Assembly: GCF_000168715.1 (NCBI RefSeq)
Contig: NZ_AASE01000003.1
Coordinates: forward strand, 1-64,000
Source of the DNA: Chlorobium ferrooxidans DSM 13031
GTDB lineage: Bacteria > Bacteroidota > Chlorobiia > Chlorobiales > Chlorobiaceae
DNA length: 64,000 nt
Direction: 5' to 3'
Positions 53,826 through 62,773 of this stretch are shown piece by piece. A program made the position numbers and the translations under genes. Numbering within the stretch: position 1 is the first letter of the stretch; each line of letters begins with the position of its first letter. The notes beneath the pieces are model-generated. The model was not told the DNA's origin. It searched no databases and saw only the letters and a program-made list of their open reading frames with translations.

Positions 53826-56507
53826 TCAGGGTGCAGGTTCACCGACGGGAACCTCTACCGGCGGAAGGGGAGGAACAACAATAGTCATATTGACATCAAA
53901 AAGGAAATCATCCTTGATCGTTATATCAACCGGACGGGGATTTGCAATCGGGCGATTTCCGACCGATACCGGAGTGATCCGGTATGTTCCGCTGCGAAGG
54001 GTATCGGCACGATAGTAACCGAATTCGTTGGTAAAGGTCTTGACCGCGGATATGCCCTCCTTGCCGGATACTTCGAGCAGGACATTGGCAATACCGTTGC
54101 CGGAGGAGTCACCAACAAATCCTGCGACACCGAACTCCGCATAAACCGGAATGGTGAGCGCCGTAACCGCTCCGCTTTTAACTTCCACTTTCCTCTCTTT
54201 CTGATCAACCGCCAGCTCAATAGGCAGTTTTTCGGGATCAACAGCAACATTATAGATACCGGGCTTCAGACTCCCGATAAAAAATGATCCATCAATCTGC
54301 TGCTGCTGCATCTGACGGCCATTGAGCAGTATGCTGATATTATTGATGTCGGAAGCGGAGAGCTTTGTCTCATTGCCGATATCGAGTGACCCGGCAATAG
54401 CTCCTCTGGTAAGGGTAACGGCATTGCGATTGATAGGAAAAAGCCCCCGGTTCGACCAACCAAGATCCCATGACAACGAGAGTGCAACATTTTTCTGTGT
54501 CTCGGGCATAATAACGTTGGCATTCACATCGCCCATGGTAATATTGGCGACGGTTTTCATCTGATAGGTATACTGCAGGGCAACCCTGAGTCCGGTATTG
54601 ATATAACGGGTCCATGATCCGGCAATTCCGAACGATGATGCTGAACGGGAAATTGCCGTCTCGATCAGATCATTGGTATTCTCTTTTGGGTACCAGTTGA
54701 ATAACAGATTGGTGATATTTGTTTTATAGATACGGTGATAATCGTTTAACAGTCGAACGTTGAAGTGATTACTGAAATTGCGCTGATAATCGAGAGAGAT
54801 AATATCATTCTGATAGATCGTACGCAGGGTATTGTAATCACCTATCCGGATGCCGGCCTCATAACGGTAGTTCTCAAAATCATCAGGAGTTGCGCTGAGT
54901 GTAAGCCGGGAAAAAGGATAGAGGCTGACTGCGGGCAGAACATAATGGGCAGGCCAGCGATCCCCCAGTTTTTCGTAGTGCGCAATAATCTGCACCCCCA
55001 ACTGCCGGAAGGGAGATGCTCCCCAGCGGAACAGATGATTGATATCTCTTTCCTGAAAATCATAGGCGAAACGATCCTGGCGTATGGTTCCCCAGTATGC
55101 CGCCGTCCAGTTCGTATAGTGGCCTTCAAGCCGGAAATCGGCAGCTCCGCGTTCATTGGAACGGGCTCCGTAGAGTGCGGCATTCCAGTTTGCTCCGGGA
55201 GAGAGTATTGTTCCGAGAAGCAGATCCGATGATTGAGCTGACGGGTTCAACTGCATTGCAGCTTCAAGGGTAATTCTGCTGTGCAGGCCATAGAGTACAT
55301 TGCCGAAAGCAGCATCTGCATTGTTAACCCGCTCCTGCTGGATGAGCAGGTTTCCGGTTTTTCCCAGACCGCCGCGAATCAGCAGTTCTCCCTGCGGCAG
55401 AGCCCTTCCCGCAACTGACTGGCTGAAGTCAATGACCTTGAAGGGTTTTTCATTGATGGAACGAAGATAGATATACACCTCAGTTTTACGAAGGTCTGTC
55501 GACATCCGGACGTTCTCAAAAAAGAACTTGCCGTCGAGACCGATGCGCTGGCGCTGAAAAACCTCACCGTCAAAGCGCAGTTCAGCGATACTGGCGGGTG
55601 GGCCGTTGCCTTCAATAGTCCTTAACTGGTTTGCATCAATATTCAAAAAAAGCTCGCTTGCATTATCCTGCCCGGCATCAAGCTGGCGCATAATCGAATG
55701 GTTATTCCAGCCGATCTGCACACCGGTCATGTTTGTCGAACCGATCAGCGAATAACTTCCGGTATACCCGGTACCGATCCGAAGAGCAAGTTTATTGTTG
55801 AAGGTCGTCCAATGGTAGCGTGAAGGGGTAAATGCCGATCCTCTTTCGGTCGCAGCAGTGACATTCCAGACACCGTTCAAGAGCCTTCCTCCGCTTGCGA
55901 TCTGCAGATTACGATTGACATCCGAGTTAAAATCATAGTCGGCTGAAGCCTCGATGCCGATAAATGAAATGGAGCGATCCGGAGCCAGGATATCGGCCGT
56001 TCTGATTGCCATTTTTCTCGGTGAACCGGCACTCCAGGGGATAGTGAGCATAACAGCGAAGAGAGGCTGGTTAAACTCCGGAGAGGCAAGAAAGGTGGTT
56101 TTAAGATCAGTAAAAGAGATGCATGGAACAGCATCAAACTCTTTCAGTCTGGCTGTATTGAAACTGATAACGCCGATATTCGTCGGATAAAAGGCTGTTC
56201 CGGCACTCCGACGCTCCTCTTTTAACCCCGTTTTGTCAAGAAAGATTGAAAACGGAATCCAGTACTCCCTGTTTTCACGAAAAACCGTATCCTCTTTTTC
56301 CAGGCGGTTATTCATGTAGATACCGACGAGCAATCGCTCCATACCTGAAGCAACCTGTGCATTGGATGGCGATAGCTGAACGGAAGGAGTGGGTGTTTTA
56401 ACTGACGGCGTATCAGGCAAAGAGCCTGCTTCTTCCGCTACTGCCACAGAGGAAGAGAAGAGCGCAATAAGTGCGATATGGAGAACAACAAAAAGATAGC
56501 GCTGCAT
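53826..56507 (-). CDS. Fimbrial usher-like outer-membrane protein
   Basis: An 893-residue exported protein (signal peptide about 1-25). After a Pro/Thr linker it has an usher-type N-terminal domain (VGIYMNNRLEKEDTVFREN, YWIPFSIFLDKTGLKEE), a long beta-barrel region and a plug-like segment (GPPASIAELRFDGEVFQRQ, LDGKFFFENVRMSTDLRKTE). The C-terminus has FIGSLKPGIYNVAVDPEKLP and a carboxypeptidase-regulatory-like fold (GVAGFVGDSSGNGIANVLLE, FGYYRADTLRSGTYRITPVS), ending PPVEVPVGEPAP. This fits a divergent usher that secretes and assembles surface fibres. It follows a PapD-like chaperone gene by 53 bases. Confidence 0.75.
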   Translation of the reverse strand: MQRYLFVVLHIALIALFSSSVAVAEEAGSLPDTPSVKTPTPSVQLSPSNAQVASGMERLLVGIYMNNRLEKEDTVFRENREYWIPFSIFLDKTGLKEERRSAGTAFYPTNIGVISFNTARLKEFDAVPCISFTDLKTTFLASPEFNQPLFAVMLTIPWSAGSPRKMAIRTADILAPDRSISFIGIEASADYDFNSDVNRNLQIASGGRLLNGVWNVTAATERGSAFTPSRYHWTTFNNKLALRIGTGYTGSYSLIGSTNMTGVQIGWNNHSIMRQLDAGQDNASELFLNIDANQLRTIEGNGPPASIAELRFDGEVFQRQRIGLDGKFFFENVRMSTDLRKTEVYIYLRSINEKPFKVIDFSQSVAGRALPQGELLIRGGLGKTGNLLIQQERVNNADAAFGNVLYGLHSRITLEAAMQLNPSAQSSDLLLGTILSPGANWNAALYGARSNERGAADFRLEGHYTNWTAAYWGTIRQDRFAYDFQERDINHLFRWGASPFRQLGVQIIAHYEKLGDRWPAHYVLPAVSLYPFSRLTLSATPDDFENYRYEAGIRIGDYNTLRTIYQNDIISLDYQRNFSNHFNVRLLNDYHRIYKTNITNLLFNWYPKENTNDLIETAISRSASSFGIAGSWTRYINTGLRVALQYTYQMKTVANITMGDVNANVIMPETQKNVALSLSWDLGWSNRGLFPINRNAVTLTRGAIAGSLDIGNETKLSASDINNISILLNGRQMQQQQIDGSFFIGSLKPGIYNVAVDPEKLPIELAVDQKERKVEVKSGAVTALTIPVYAEFGVAGFVGDSSGNGIANVLLEVSGKEGISAVKTFTNEFGYYRADTLRSGTYRITPVSVGNRPIANPRPVDITIKDDFLFDVNMTIVVPPLPPVEVPVGEPAP

Positions 56508-56560
56508 AAAGCTGAAAAGAGAAAATGATCCCCTGAGGACTCTTTGACGTACAGGCTGAA

Positions 56561-57385
56561 CTACTGTAAAATCTTTTCAATCTTTTTACCATCAATCGTG
56601 CCGCTTACCGTTATGATGTAACCGGTATTCTTGTCAGGAGGATCAAATTTTGTGGTAATGGTACGCCTCTGGCCGGCAAGTACCGGGGTGTTGTTCATAC
56701 TGCCGGAACCAAGAAACCACTCCGGCCTCTTTTTATCACGAGGCCAGTTCGTATAGCTTCCTATGGATTTAAATCCGGGGAACCCGTCTTTTTTCCACAG
56801 GGCATACTCCCCTTTCAGACGGGTGTGGACATTGCCGCTGTTCTGAATATCCACTTTCAGAGTGCCTGAAGCCCGGTCAAGCGACACGCCCTGCAATGAT
56901 GCAGCGCGCTGAATCTTCTCCGCATAGCCGTAGACTCCTACTCCGAGCTTGAAGAGTATCTCCACTCCTCCGGGGTTTGTGGGCGAAAGCTGTTCAGCAA
57001 AATAGATAACCGCGCGATGCTCACCCGGATTTGGAAGCGTACGGGGACGAATGGAGAATCTGATAACCTGTTCATTACCCGGATCGATGGTAAAACTCAC
57101 GGGATTGATAATCATCCACTGGTCCAGCGACTGGGAATCAGGCGGGAGTATCTTCAGTTTATTCTGTTCATCAAGCGTCCAGTTGTAAACCTCAACCTTG
57201 AGGGTTACCGGATTTTTTTTAAGATTCTTGATCCGTATGGACTCATTGACCGGCTTTGAGCCTATGTTGAGCTCAAACATGGCTGGAGAGACCGCAACCT
57301 GCCCCGGCGGATCCTCGGCAAAGAGAGTCCCCCATTGAAAAACTGAAAGCAGCAGCAGAAGAGTGAGCGTTACAATGCGTTTCAT
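56561..57385 (-). CDS. PapD-like periplasmic fimbrial chaperone
   Basis: A 274-residue exported protein (signal peptide about 1-23, ending TLFAEDPPG). The first immunoglobulin-like domain reads VAVSPAMFELNIGSKPVNES, VTLKVEVYNWTLDEQNK, PVSFTIDPGNEQVIRFSIRP and PGEHRAVIYFAEQ, the usual order of a PapD donor-strand chaperone. A second Ig-like domain (about 145-274) carries LKVDIQNSGNVHTRLKGEY. It overlaps the upstream pilin-like gene by four bases and precedes the usher, so the three are translated together. Confidence 0.82.
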   Translation of the reverse strand: MKRIVTLTLLLLLSVFQWGTLFAEDPPGQVAVSPAMFELNIGSKPVNESIRIKNLKKNPVTLKVEVYNWTLDEQNKLKILPPDSQSLDQWMIINPVSFTIDPGNEQVIRFSIRPRTLPNPGEHRAVIYFAEQLSPTNPGGVEILFKLGVGVYGYAEKIQRAASLQGVSLDRASGTLKVDIQNSGNVHTRLKGEYALWKKDGFPGFKSIGSYTNWPRDKKRPEWFLGSGSMNNTPVLAGQRRTITTKFDPPDKNTGYIITVSGTIDGKKIEKILQ

Positions 57386-58032
57386 TGAAAGTTCACCGCG
57401 GTTATGTTGGCTTTAACTGTCCCGGAATAGGTGCCGGAATTTTTTATACTTCCAAAGTTAAAGGAAATATTGACAGAATCCGTCAATGTCCACCGATTAC
57501 TTGAACGTTTTGTTGCTGTCACACCATTGGGAATCACCGTTACCGCAATGGTTGAGGAGGGATCAAGAGAGTTCGAAAACACTCCCGGCTGGCCATTTGC
57601 CCCCGTTACCGTGTAGGTAACGCTCACACTGGGCACCGTGGTATTGTTGAGTCGAAACGCCCACGTCCAGAGGGGATTAATGGTTCGAGTCTGGGGTTGC
57701 TGCGAAGCATAGGTGTTGCCGGCAGAGAGTGTCGATTCAGCCGCCGGGTTTATCCAGTCGAGCTGAACCTGTGCCGTGGCATAGGCGGTGGTATTGCCAA
57801 GTCCAAGCTCTGTCGCGGGTTTTATATTTGACAGAACAATCGGCGCCGATGTCATGGTAAAAACCGAAGTGCCGGAAACTATGCTGGCCGGGGCGGCAAC
57901 TGCCGGGGTGGCAAGAACACTCTCCACCAGGAGAGGCATGATGATCAATGCCAGGGTTTTCAGCAGATGAAGAACTGCAATGCGCTCTTTTTTAAACCCC
58001 GGCGTTTCGTTTTTCTGCACTTTTGTAAGCAT
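57382..58032 (-). CDS. Secreted pilin-like subunit (putative minor fimbrial component)
   Basis: A 216-residue protein with a long basic N-terminus and a hydrophobic export segment (about 22-46, LHLLKTLALIIMPLLVES... to VAAPAS). The mature part is Thr/Ser/Asn-rich beta-type sequence (TTAYATAQVQLDWINPAAES, VPSVSVTYTVTGANGQPGVF) and ends SGTYSGTVKANITAVNFQ, strands that could complement a neighbour subunit. No family is recognised. The overlap with the chaperone gene and its position before the usher support a fimbrial subunit or tip role. Confidence 0.65.
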   Translation of the reverse strand: MLTKVQKNETPGFKKERIAVLHLLKTLALIIMPLLVESVLATPAVAAPASIVSGTSVFTMTSAPIVLSNIKPATELGLGNTTAYATAQVQLDWINPAAESTLSAGNTYASQQPQTRTINPLWTWAFRLNNTTVPSVSVTYTVTGANGQPGVFSNSLDPSSTIAVTVIPNGVTATKRSSNRWTLTDSVNISFNFGSIKNSGTYSGTVKANITAVNFQ

Positions 58033-58059
58033 AACTGAACAGGGTTTACGACCTGACCG

Positions 58060-58689
58060 TTAAATGGTTTGTGCTGTAATCGTGAACGATCCTACATGGT
58101 CACCGGATTCCGTTGTATCCATAAAATTAAGATTCATCCGTACATCACCAACACTCGAAGTCTGGCCGGTAACTCCACGCAACTTCATGGTGATGGTGCT
58201 GCCTGAAACCGCTCCGCTCACACCATTGGTTGAAGAGAGTGTGTAGCCGGTAACACCGATTTTTGAGGTTGAGCCTGTTCTTGTTGCAGAAAAATCCGTT
58301 CCGGTAATCGAGACCGTCGCCGTTCCGCTTTTGGAGAGACCGGCAATTGCCCATGCGTTCTTCAGCGTGACATTAACCGATAACGGGCCAACCTCTGTTG
58401 CTGATGCGGCAAGTATCTGCGAGGTATCGCCGAGTGTTGTCCAGGTTGCCGATAACACTGACCCTGACTGAGACACGCCTGACGATGTAGCCGAGAGATT
58501 CAGGGCAACTGCGCTGTAGTAATGCAGAACCAGATACTCGGGCATCCCGACCGTAACGGTGGATCTTCCCGATCTGGAAATTGAATCCGAATGGTGGTCA
58601 TCATCGGCTCGTGCTGACGAAGGCACTCCCCACACTCCGAAAAGTGCTGCTATGAGAGCCGTAATCCTGATTGCTTTAAGCTGTTTCAT
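58060..58689 (-). CDS. Secreted pilin-like subunit (putative major fimbrial component)
   Basis: About 209 residues from the ATG at 58689 (MKQLKAIRIT); an ATG at 58728 would add 13 residues. A signal peptide ends near SSARA and the mature protein starts DDDHHSD. The rest is small-residue-rich beta sequence (LNLSATSSGVSQSGSVLSAT, KSGTATVSITGTDFSATRTG) and ends VGSFTITAQTI, a possible donor strand. It is the first gene of the pilin-pilin-chaperone-usher row, 27 bases before the next. No known family was recognised; the role is inferred from locus order. Confidence 0.65.
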   Translation of the reverse strand: MKQLKAIRITALIAALFGVWGVPSSARADDDHHSDSISRSGRSTVTVGMPEYLVLHYYSAVALNLSATSSGVSQSGSVLSATWTTLGDTSQILAASATEVGPLSVNVTLKNAWAIAGLSKSGTATVSITGTDFSATRTGSTSKIGVTGYTLSSTNGVSGAVSGSTITMKLRGVTGQTSSVGDVRMNLNFMDTTESGDHVGSFTITAQTI

Positions 58690-59227
58690 GATATCTATTC
58701 CTCTTCCCTTGTTTACAATATAGTCCATGATTCATGTTTATTCAGGGCTTTGCCCTTTTACTCATAATCATCAACTATCGGGCCAAAGAGATCAGAATTA
58801 CTGTTTTCTCAACTCTTTTTTCAAAGAACAACAGAATAAAAGCCTACAATAAAAGGGTTTATGTTCATATCACGAATCCCGAATATTTTCTTGCCGTAGA
58901 AACGACAACAGAGCGCATGAGACAGTTCAGCGGTGACAATCCGTCTCATTTTCATGAAATCGTATCGTTTTATAAGACATATACTGAGTATAGATACATA
59001 AAATTTTCCGGTTTTATGGCCACTTTTTCCCCGAAAATCGTGATAATAATAGAGTGAAAACCGCTTTGCAAGCCAAAAACCTCCATCTATTACGAGACCC
59101 ATTACGAGATGAAATATAACGCAATCCCGGCGCAGGCAATAGTTATGAAGTGTCTCAAAATGTGCTGTATCGGCAATCAAACGGCATGGGGAGTTATCCG
59201 AGAGGGCTGAAAAGTAATAGCGGGTGA
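58690..59227. other. AT-rich region upstream of the fimbrial operon
   Basis: About 540 bases. Frames of 107 (plus) and 119 (minus) residues exist but have no signal, motif or ribosome site and are taken as chance. A perfect 11-base palindrome ATACTGAGTAT lies near 58980-58991 in an AT-rich stretch and may mark the operon's promoter or operator. Confidence 0.4.
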
Positions 59228-59482
59228 CTAAAGGAAAGCAGGAAAAGTTGCCAGTCTCCCGGACGGGGTAGCGGAGGAGTCCTGTACTGCGGGAAGAGGA
59301 GCGGTCATGTCAGGCGTTGCTTTAACTGACGCCATTCGCTGCTTTTTAAAATACTGAATCGCAGATTCCGAAATAGAGATCGTAACTTTTGTGCTTACTG
59401 CAACCTGTTGTTCGGCAAGCGCATTGCTGAACAGGGAGATGAAAAACAGGATAACAATCCCGCATTTTAGGGTAAACAGCAT
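59228..59482 (-). CDS. Small exported protein upstream of the fimbrial locus
   Basis: About 84 residues from an ATG at 59482 (MLFTLKCGIVILFF), or 92 from 59506. A signal peptide (ending SNALAEQ) is followed by a short beta-like stretch QQVAVSTKVTISISESAIQY and a Pro/Ala/Ser-rich end. The stretch resembles a single donor-strand or a truncated pilin. It lies 540 bases before the pilin genes in the same direction. No family recognised; it may be unrelated. Confidence 0.5.
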   Translation of the reverse strand: MLFTLKCGIVILFFISLFSNALAEQQVAVSTKVTISISESAIQYFKKQRMASVKATPDMTAPLPAVQDSSATPSGRLATFPAFL

Positions 59483-59717
59483 CGCGTTCTGATTTAGAGC
59501 AAACAAAGATCGCCTCTACGGGATTTTCTTCAGCAGTAGAAAATCATCAAAGCCGTACTCCTACGCAAAAACTATAATACACAATATCTATCAGCTTAAA
59601 AAAACCAAGGCAAACAAAGGGATAAAAAAAAGTGCTGATAGTGGCCGGTAAAAGCTTTGCCCAGCTCTTACCGGCACCGCGTTCTCTGAACACTAACAGT
59701 ATTGGTAATCTACCTGA

Positions 59718-60515
59718 TCAGCTTTGCGTATAGGTATGAACGCTGTTCTGTGCCGAAGGCAGATAGTTTACACCGAACCAGCAGACCAGAAGCACAATAA
59801 AAGAGAGTGCAAGGTACCACTGGAGTTTTCCTCGGTCAATCTTGTATCGGAATGCATGAAGATAACCCAGATAGGCGAGCCAGGAGAGAAACGCCCATGT
59901 CTCTTTCGGATCCCATGTCCAGTAGTGGCCCCATGCCTCCTTGGCCCAGAGCGCACCGAAAATGAGGCCGAAGGTCAGTAGCACAAAGCCGAGCAGAGCC
60001 AGATAGTGCGCAGCCGTTTCGCCGGCATCATTTTTTTTGGAGCGCAACTGAAGCGAGACATTGTGCAGTGCGGCCACCGAAGATGCGGCAAGCAGCACAT
60101 AGCCGACAAGATAGACCACAACATGGGGAATAAACCAGGGGCTCTGGAGCGCCGGCATGAGTGTCTTGTCAAACACTTCGGGATGAAGCAGATTAATGAC
60201 CAGAAAAAATCCCGCAAGCGCCATACAGTAGTACTTCAGCCAGGAAATTTTCCAGCGGTACTCAACCAGAAATCCTGCAAGAGGAATCAGGGCTGCATAC
60301 CAGAGCCTGGTTTCACCAAGAGTTCTGAGGGGAGGGCGACCGAGAAAACTCCAGTAGATGGCAATGTATGCCACCATGACCATCGTCCCCCCGAATGCGA
60401 TCAGAAAAGCCGGAAGCTTCAGGGCTGCGCTTTTGCGCGACAAGAGATCAAGCAGTGAACCGATTGTCCAGCAGACCATGGCCAGAATGGCCGCAGTATT
60501 AAAATCAATTACCAT
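59718..60515 (-). CDS. ccsA: Cytochrome c biogenesis protein CcsA (System II haem handling)
   Basis: A 265-residue inner-membrane protein with about eight spans. The haem-handling signature is EAWGHYWTWDPKETWAF (WWD motif), with conserved His in YLHAFRYK and IPHVVVYLVGY. With ResB/CcsB it passes haem to apocytochromes outside the membrane. Its ATG shares a base with the resB stop (TAATG), so the two are translationally coupled. It could be called CcsB or ResC in other schemes. Confidence 0.93.
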   Translation of the reverse strand: MVIDFNTAAILAMVCWTIGSLLDLLSRKSAALKLPAFLIAFGGTMVMVAYIAIYWSFLGRPPLRTLGETRLWYAALIPLAGFLVEYRWKISWLKYYCMALAGFFLVINLLHPEVFDKTLMPALQSPWFIPHVVVYLVGYVLLAASSVAALHNVSLQLRSKKNDAGETAAHYLALLGFVLLTFGLIFGALWAKEAWGHYWTWDPKETWAFLSWLAYLGYLHAFRYKIDRGKLQWYLALSFIVLLVCWFGVNYLPSAQNSVHTYTQS

Positions 60516-61750
60516 TATGCAACCTCTGAATGTTTAATGCCATTCCAGAAAAACAGAATATTTCCCGCCATGATCATAAATAAACCAAGATAAACCGCCG
60601 GAAGCCATGGATCACGGATGACTTCGATCAGACTGAGCTGGGACCACTTGCCCATTTTCTCATCATAGCCCATCTGATAGAGCTTCCAGCCACTAAACGA
60701 TAACGGCTGGTTAACTCCGAGCGTTGCGGTTTTCTGCTCACCGTTTTCGCCCTGAATGGATACCGCAGAGTTGAAGGACTTCGGCGATCCGGGAACCATA
60801 ATGAGCAGAATCCCGCCAAGATCAGCGGCCTCAGGCTTCAGCATCGGACTGCCGGTACTGATCCATGCCTCAAAAGGAGCCCCGCCGGAGCTGATCCTGA
60901 CCTTGGCAAACGGCATGCCCGCCTTTCGGTCAGCAGCCTGAGGTTCGCCGTCACTGCCGCGAAGTGCATAGGACAGATAATCGACAACCTCAACCTCCAC
61001 ACCCTTCCATGATGCCGTTACACCCTTGCGAACCTGAATAATTGCCTGTGAGCGCTCAACGAGAAGTTTGTCGTTTTGCGGATCATAGAGCAGAAGCTGG
61101 GGAGGATACTCTTCAAGGGAGAAGTTCTGAAGAAAAATGGAAAAAGGTAGCTGCTGCGGGGTATCACTGTTCATGGAATAACCGAGGTTATTGGCCTTTC
61201 CTATCTCAATCGGTACAACAAAGCGCTGAAGATCGGTGCTGCCGAAAATACCGCAGGAGAGTGCCAGCCAGAAACCGGCATGAAAAAGAATAAACTGAAG
61301 ATTCTTCATACTGAACGGAAAGAGCTTCCAGGAGAGACCGAGGCCGAGATTGGCAAGAAAAAAGAGCACCGTCAGAAAAAAAGGCCAGCTTGAAAAAATC
61401 TGGTTTATCCGCAGCATGGCTGAGAGTGAACCGGCAACAGCATCTCCCTGAGGCACAATACCTCCGATCAGGGAGAGCACGGCAATTGCAAAAATAAGAG
61501 CAAGCCCGAGGGGGATACCGCCCAGCCACTGGACAACAGCGCTGTTCCTGAACGCCAGGCCTGCACCGAGTACCATAAGAGCGAAAATCACAAGGGCTAT
61601 GGCGTTAACCGGCAGATGGAGCAGAGGAATACCTCCCCCTGCGCCCAGATACTCAACAAAAAAACCCGCAACAATGACCATTGCGGTAACAAGAAATGCC
61701 TCCCTGAACTCCCAGGGGGCCTGAAACCAGCGACGCCGGACAACAACCAT
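60515..61750 (-). CDS. resB: ResB-like cytochrome c biogenesis protein
   Basis: A 411-residue inner-membrane protein, partner of CcsA. Three or four spans lie in the first 170 residues (FLVTAMVIVAGFFVEYLGAG, VIFALMVLGAGLAFRNSAVV, LALIFAIAVLSLIGGIVPQG, ILFHAGFWLALSCGIFGSTD), followed by a large outside domain and a last span (AVYLGLFMIMAGNILFFWNG). The FHAG histidine and the C-terminal GWKLYQMGYD segment are typical of ResB. System II fits the DsbD thiol supply encoded nearby. Upstream 300 bases hold no gene. Confidence 0.9.
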   Translation of the reverse strand: MVVVRRRWFQAPWEFREAFLVTAMVIVAGFFVEYLGAGGGIPLLHLPVNAIALVIFALMVLGAGLAFRNSAVVQWLGGIPLGLALIFAIAVLSLIGGIVPQGDAVAGSLSAMLRINQIFSSWPFFLTVLFFLANLGLGLSWKLFPFSMKNLQFILFHAGFWLALSCGIFGSTDLQRFVVPIEIGKANNLGYSMNSDTPQQLPFSIFLQNFSLEEYPPQLLLYDPQNDKLLVERSQAIIQVRKGVTASWKGVEVEVVDYLSYALRGSDGEPQAADRKAGMPFAKVRISSGGAPFEAWISTGSPMLKPEAADLGGILLIMVPGSPKSFNSAVSIQGENGEQKTATLGVNQPLSFSGWKLYQMGYDEKMGKWSQLSLIEVIRDPWLPAVYLGLFMIMAGNILFFWNGIKHSEVA

Positions 61751-62059
61751 AAGGATACAGCTCTAGATCTTTTTAGGTAACTATCTTTTTTTTCTCAACA
61801 CAGGAGGCAAAGAGTAAAAATATGCACGAATAAACCGGAACAACTCAACATATATCCAGACGCAACGCTGAAACCGTTCAGTGCAGCCGAGCTCTTTACC
61901 CCTCTCTTATCCGCCGTTACATGATCATTCAAGGGCAGGATGCAACCGGTTCCTTGCGGGAGTGTGGTGAATGCTGATTGATCGTACGCTAATATAGTAT
62001 TGAAAACAGATGAGTTCAACAGTTCTCAGAATGGGTAACTGTTTTTTTCCCTCCGGCGT
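61751..62059. other. Intergenic region between alpha/beta hydrolase and resB
   Basis: About 310 bases with no supported gene; a 74-residue minus-strand frame at 61795..62019 has no coding features. It should carry the resB promoter. Nothing else was noticed. Confidence 0.4.
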
Positions 62060-62707
62060 TCACTCCGCTGAAAGAAACTCCGATACCTCGGAAAAATACT
62101 CCCCCTCTGCTTTGTGGCCTCCGCTGAACAGCATTGCCGAAAAAGGGATCGAAGCATGCTGAAGTCTTGCCTTATCATGCTCAAACTGCTCCTGTGAGTA
62201 GATCCTGTCGCGGTTTCCTCTCGCCAGATGCACCCGCATCGTGCAGCCATGAAGGTCAAGCTCCGGGGGGATGTCGCCACCGAGCAGCATGAGAGCTGAT
62301 GCCCGGTGCCTGCCAAGCAGCGCCGCACGCCAGGCCATGCCGACCCCCTGGGAAAAGCCGAGAAAAACGAGCCGGTTCTGCACAGCAATTTGCTCTTTTA
62401 TACGGTCGATAACCCCGTCAACATAGCGAACATTCTCGGCAATACGCTCTTCACGGTTTCTGGCGGTCATCCAGCTTGCTCCCGCACTCCCGTCGGGAAG
62501 ATAAAAGGAGTGAAGGGCTTCAACTGCGCAGCAGAGCCATCCGGAGGAACCGGGAATGGATGAGAGCAGGGCAAGTGCATTTTCAGCCCGTTCTCCGTAG
62601 CCGTGAAACCCCACAAGAAGTGGAACCGGGCCTGAGGCTGAGGGCGTTTGGAGAAGATATCTTGCGCTGATTGTTGTCTGAAAGGAGTACTCCTGCATAG
62701 CGCGCAC
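62060..62707 (-). CDS. Alpha/beta hydrolase (phospholipase/carboxylesterase type)
   Basis: A 215-residue hydrolase. The nucleophile elbow is GFSQG (S119), with likely acid D168 (LARGNRDRIYS) and base H198 (LFSGGHKAEGE). The N-terminal LLVGFHGYGERAENALAL provides the oxyanion loop. This is the pattern of small cytoplasmic carboxylesterases and acyl-protein thioesterases. An ATG three codons in (MQEYSF) could be the true start. Substrate unknown. It is 66 bases after the maltokinase gene. Confidence 0.85.
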   Translation of the reverse strand: MRAMQEYSFQTTISARYLLQTPSASGPVPLLVGFHGYGERAENALALLSSIPGSSGWLCCAVEALHSFYLPDGSAGASWMTARNREERIAENVRYVDGVIDRIKEQIAVQNRLVFLGFSQGVGMAWRAALLGRHRASALMLLGGDIPPELDLHGCTMRVHLARGNRDRIYSQEQFEHDKARLQHASIPFSAMLFSGGHKAEGEYFSEVSEFLSAE

Positions 62708-62773
62708 CTGAAAAAAAAGTGAAACAGCCGGGAGAGCCGTTATGGCTCTCTCCCGGCCTTCATCGCAACGGGG

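Noticed and set aside
58734..59057. 107-residue plus-strand frame upstream of the fimbrial operon
   Set aside because: No ribosome site, no motif, low-complexity AT-driven composition; overlaps a similar minus-strand frame, both look like chance in AT-rich DNA.
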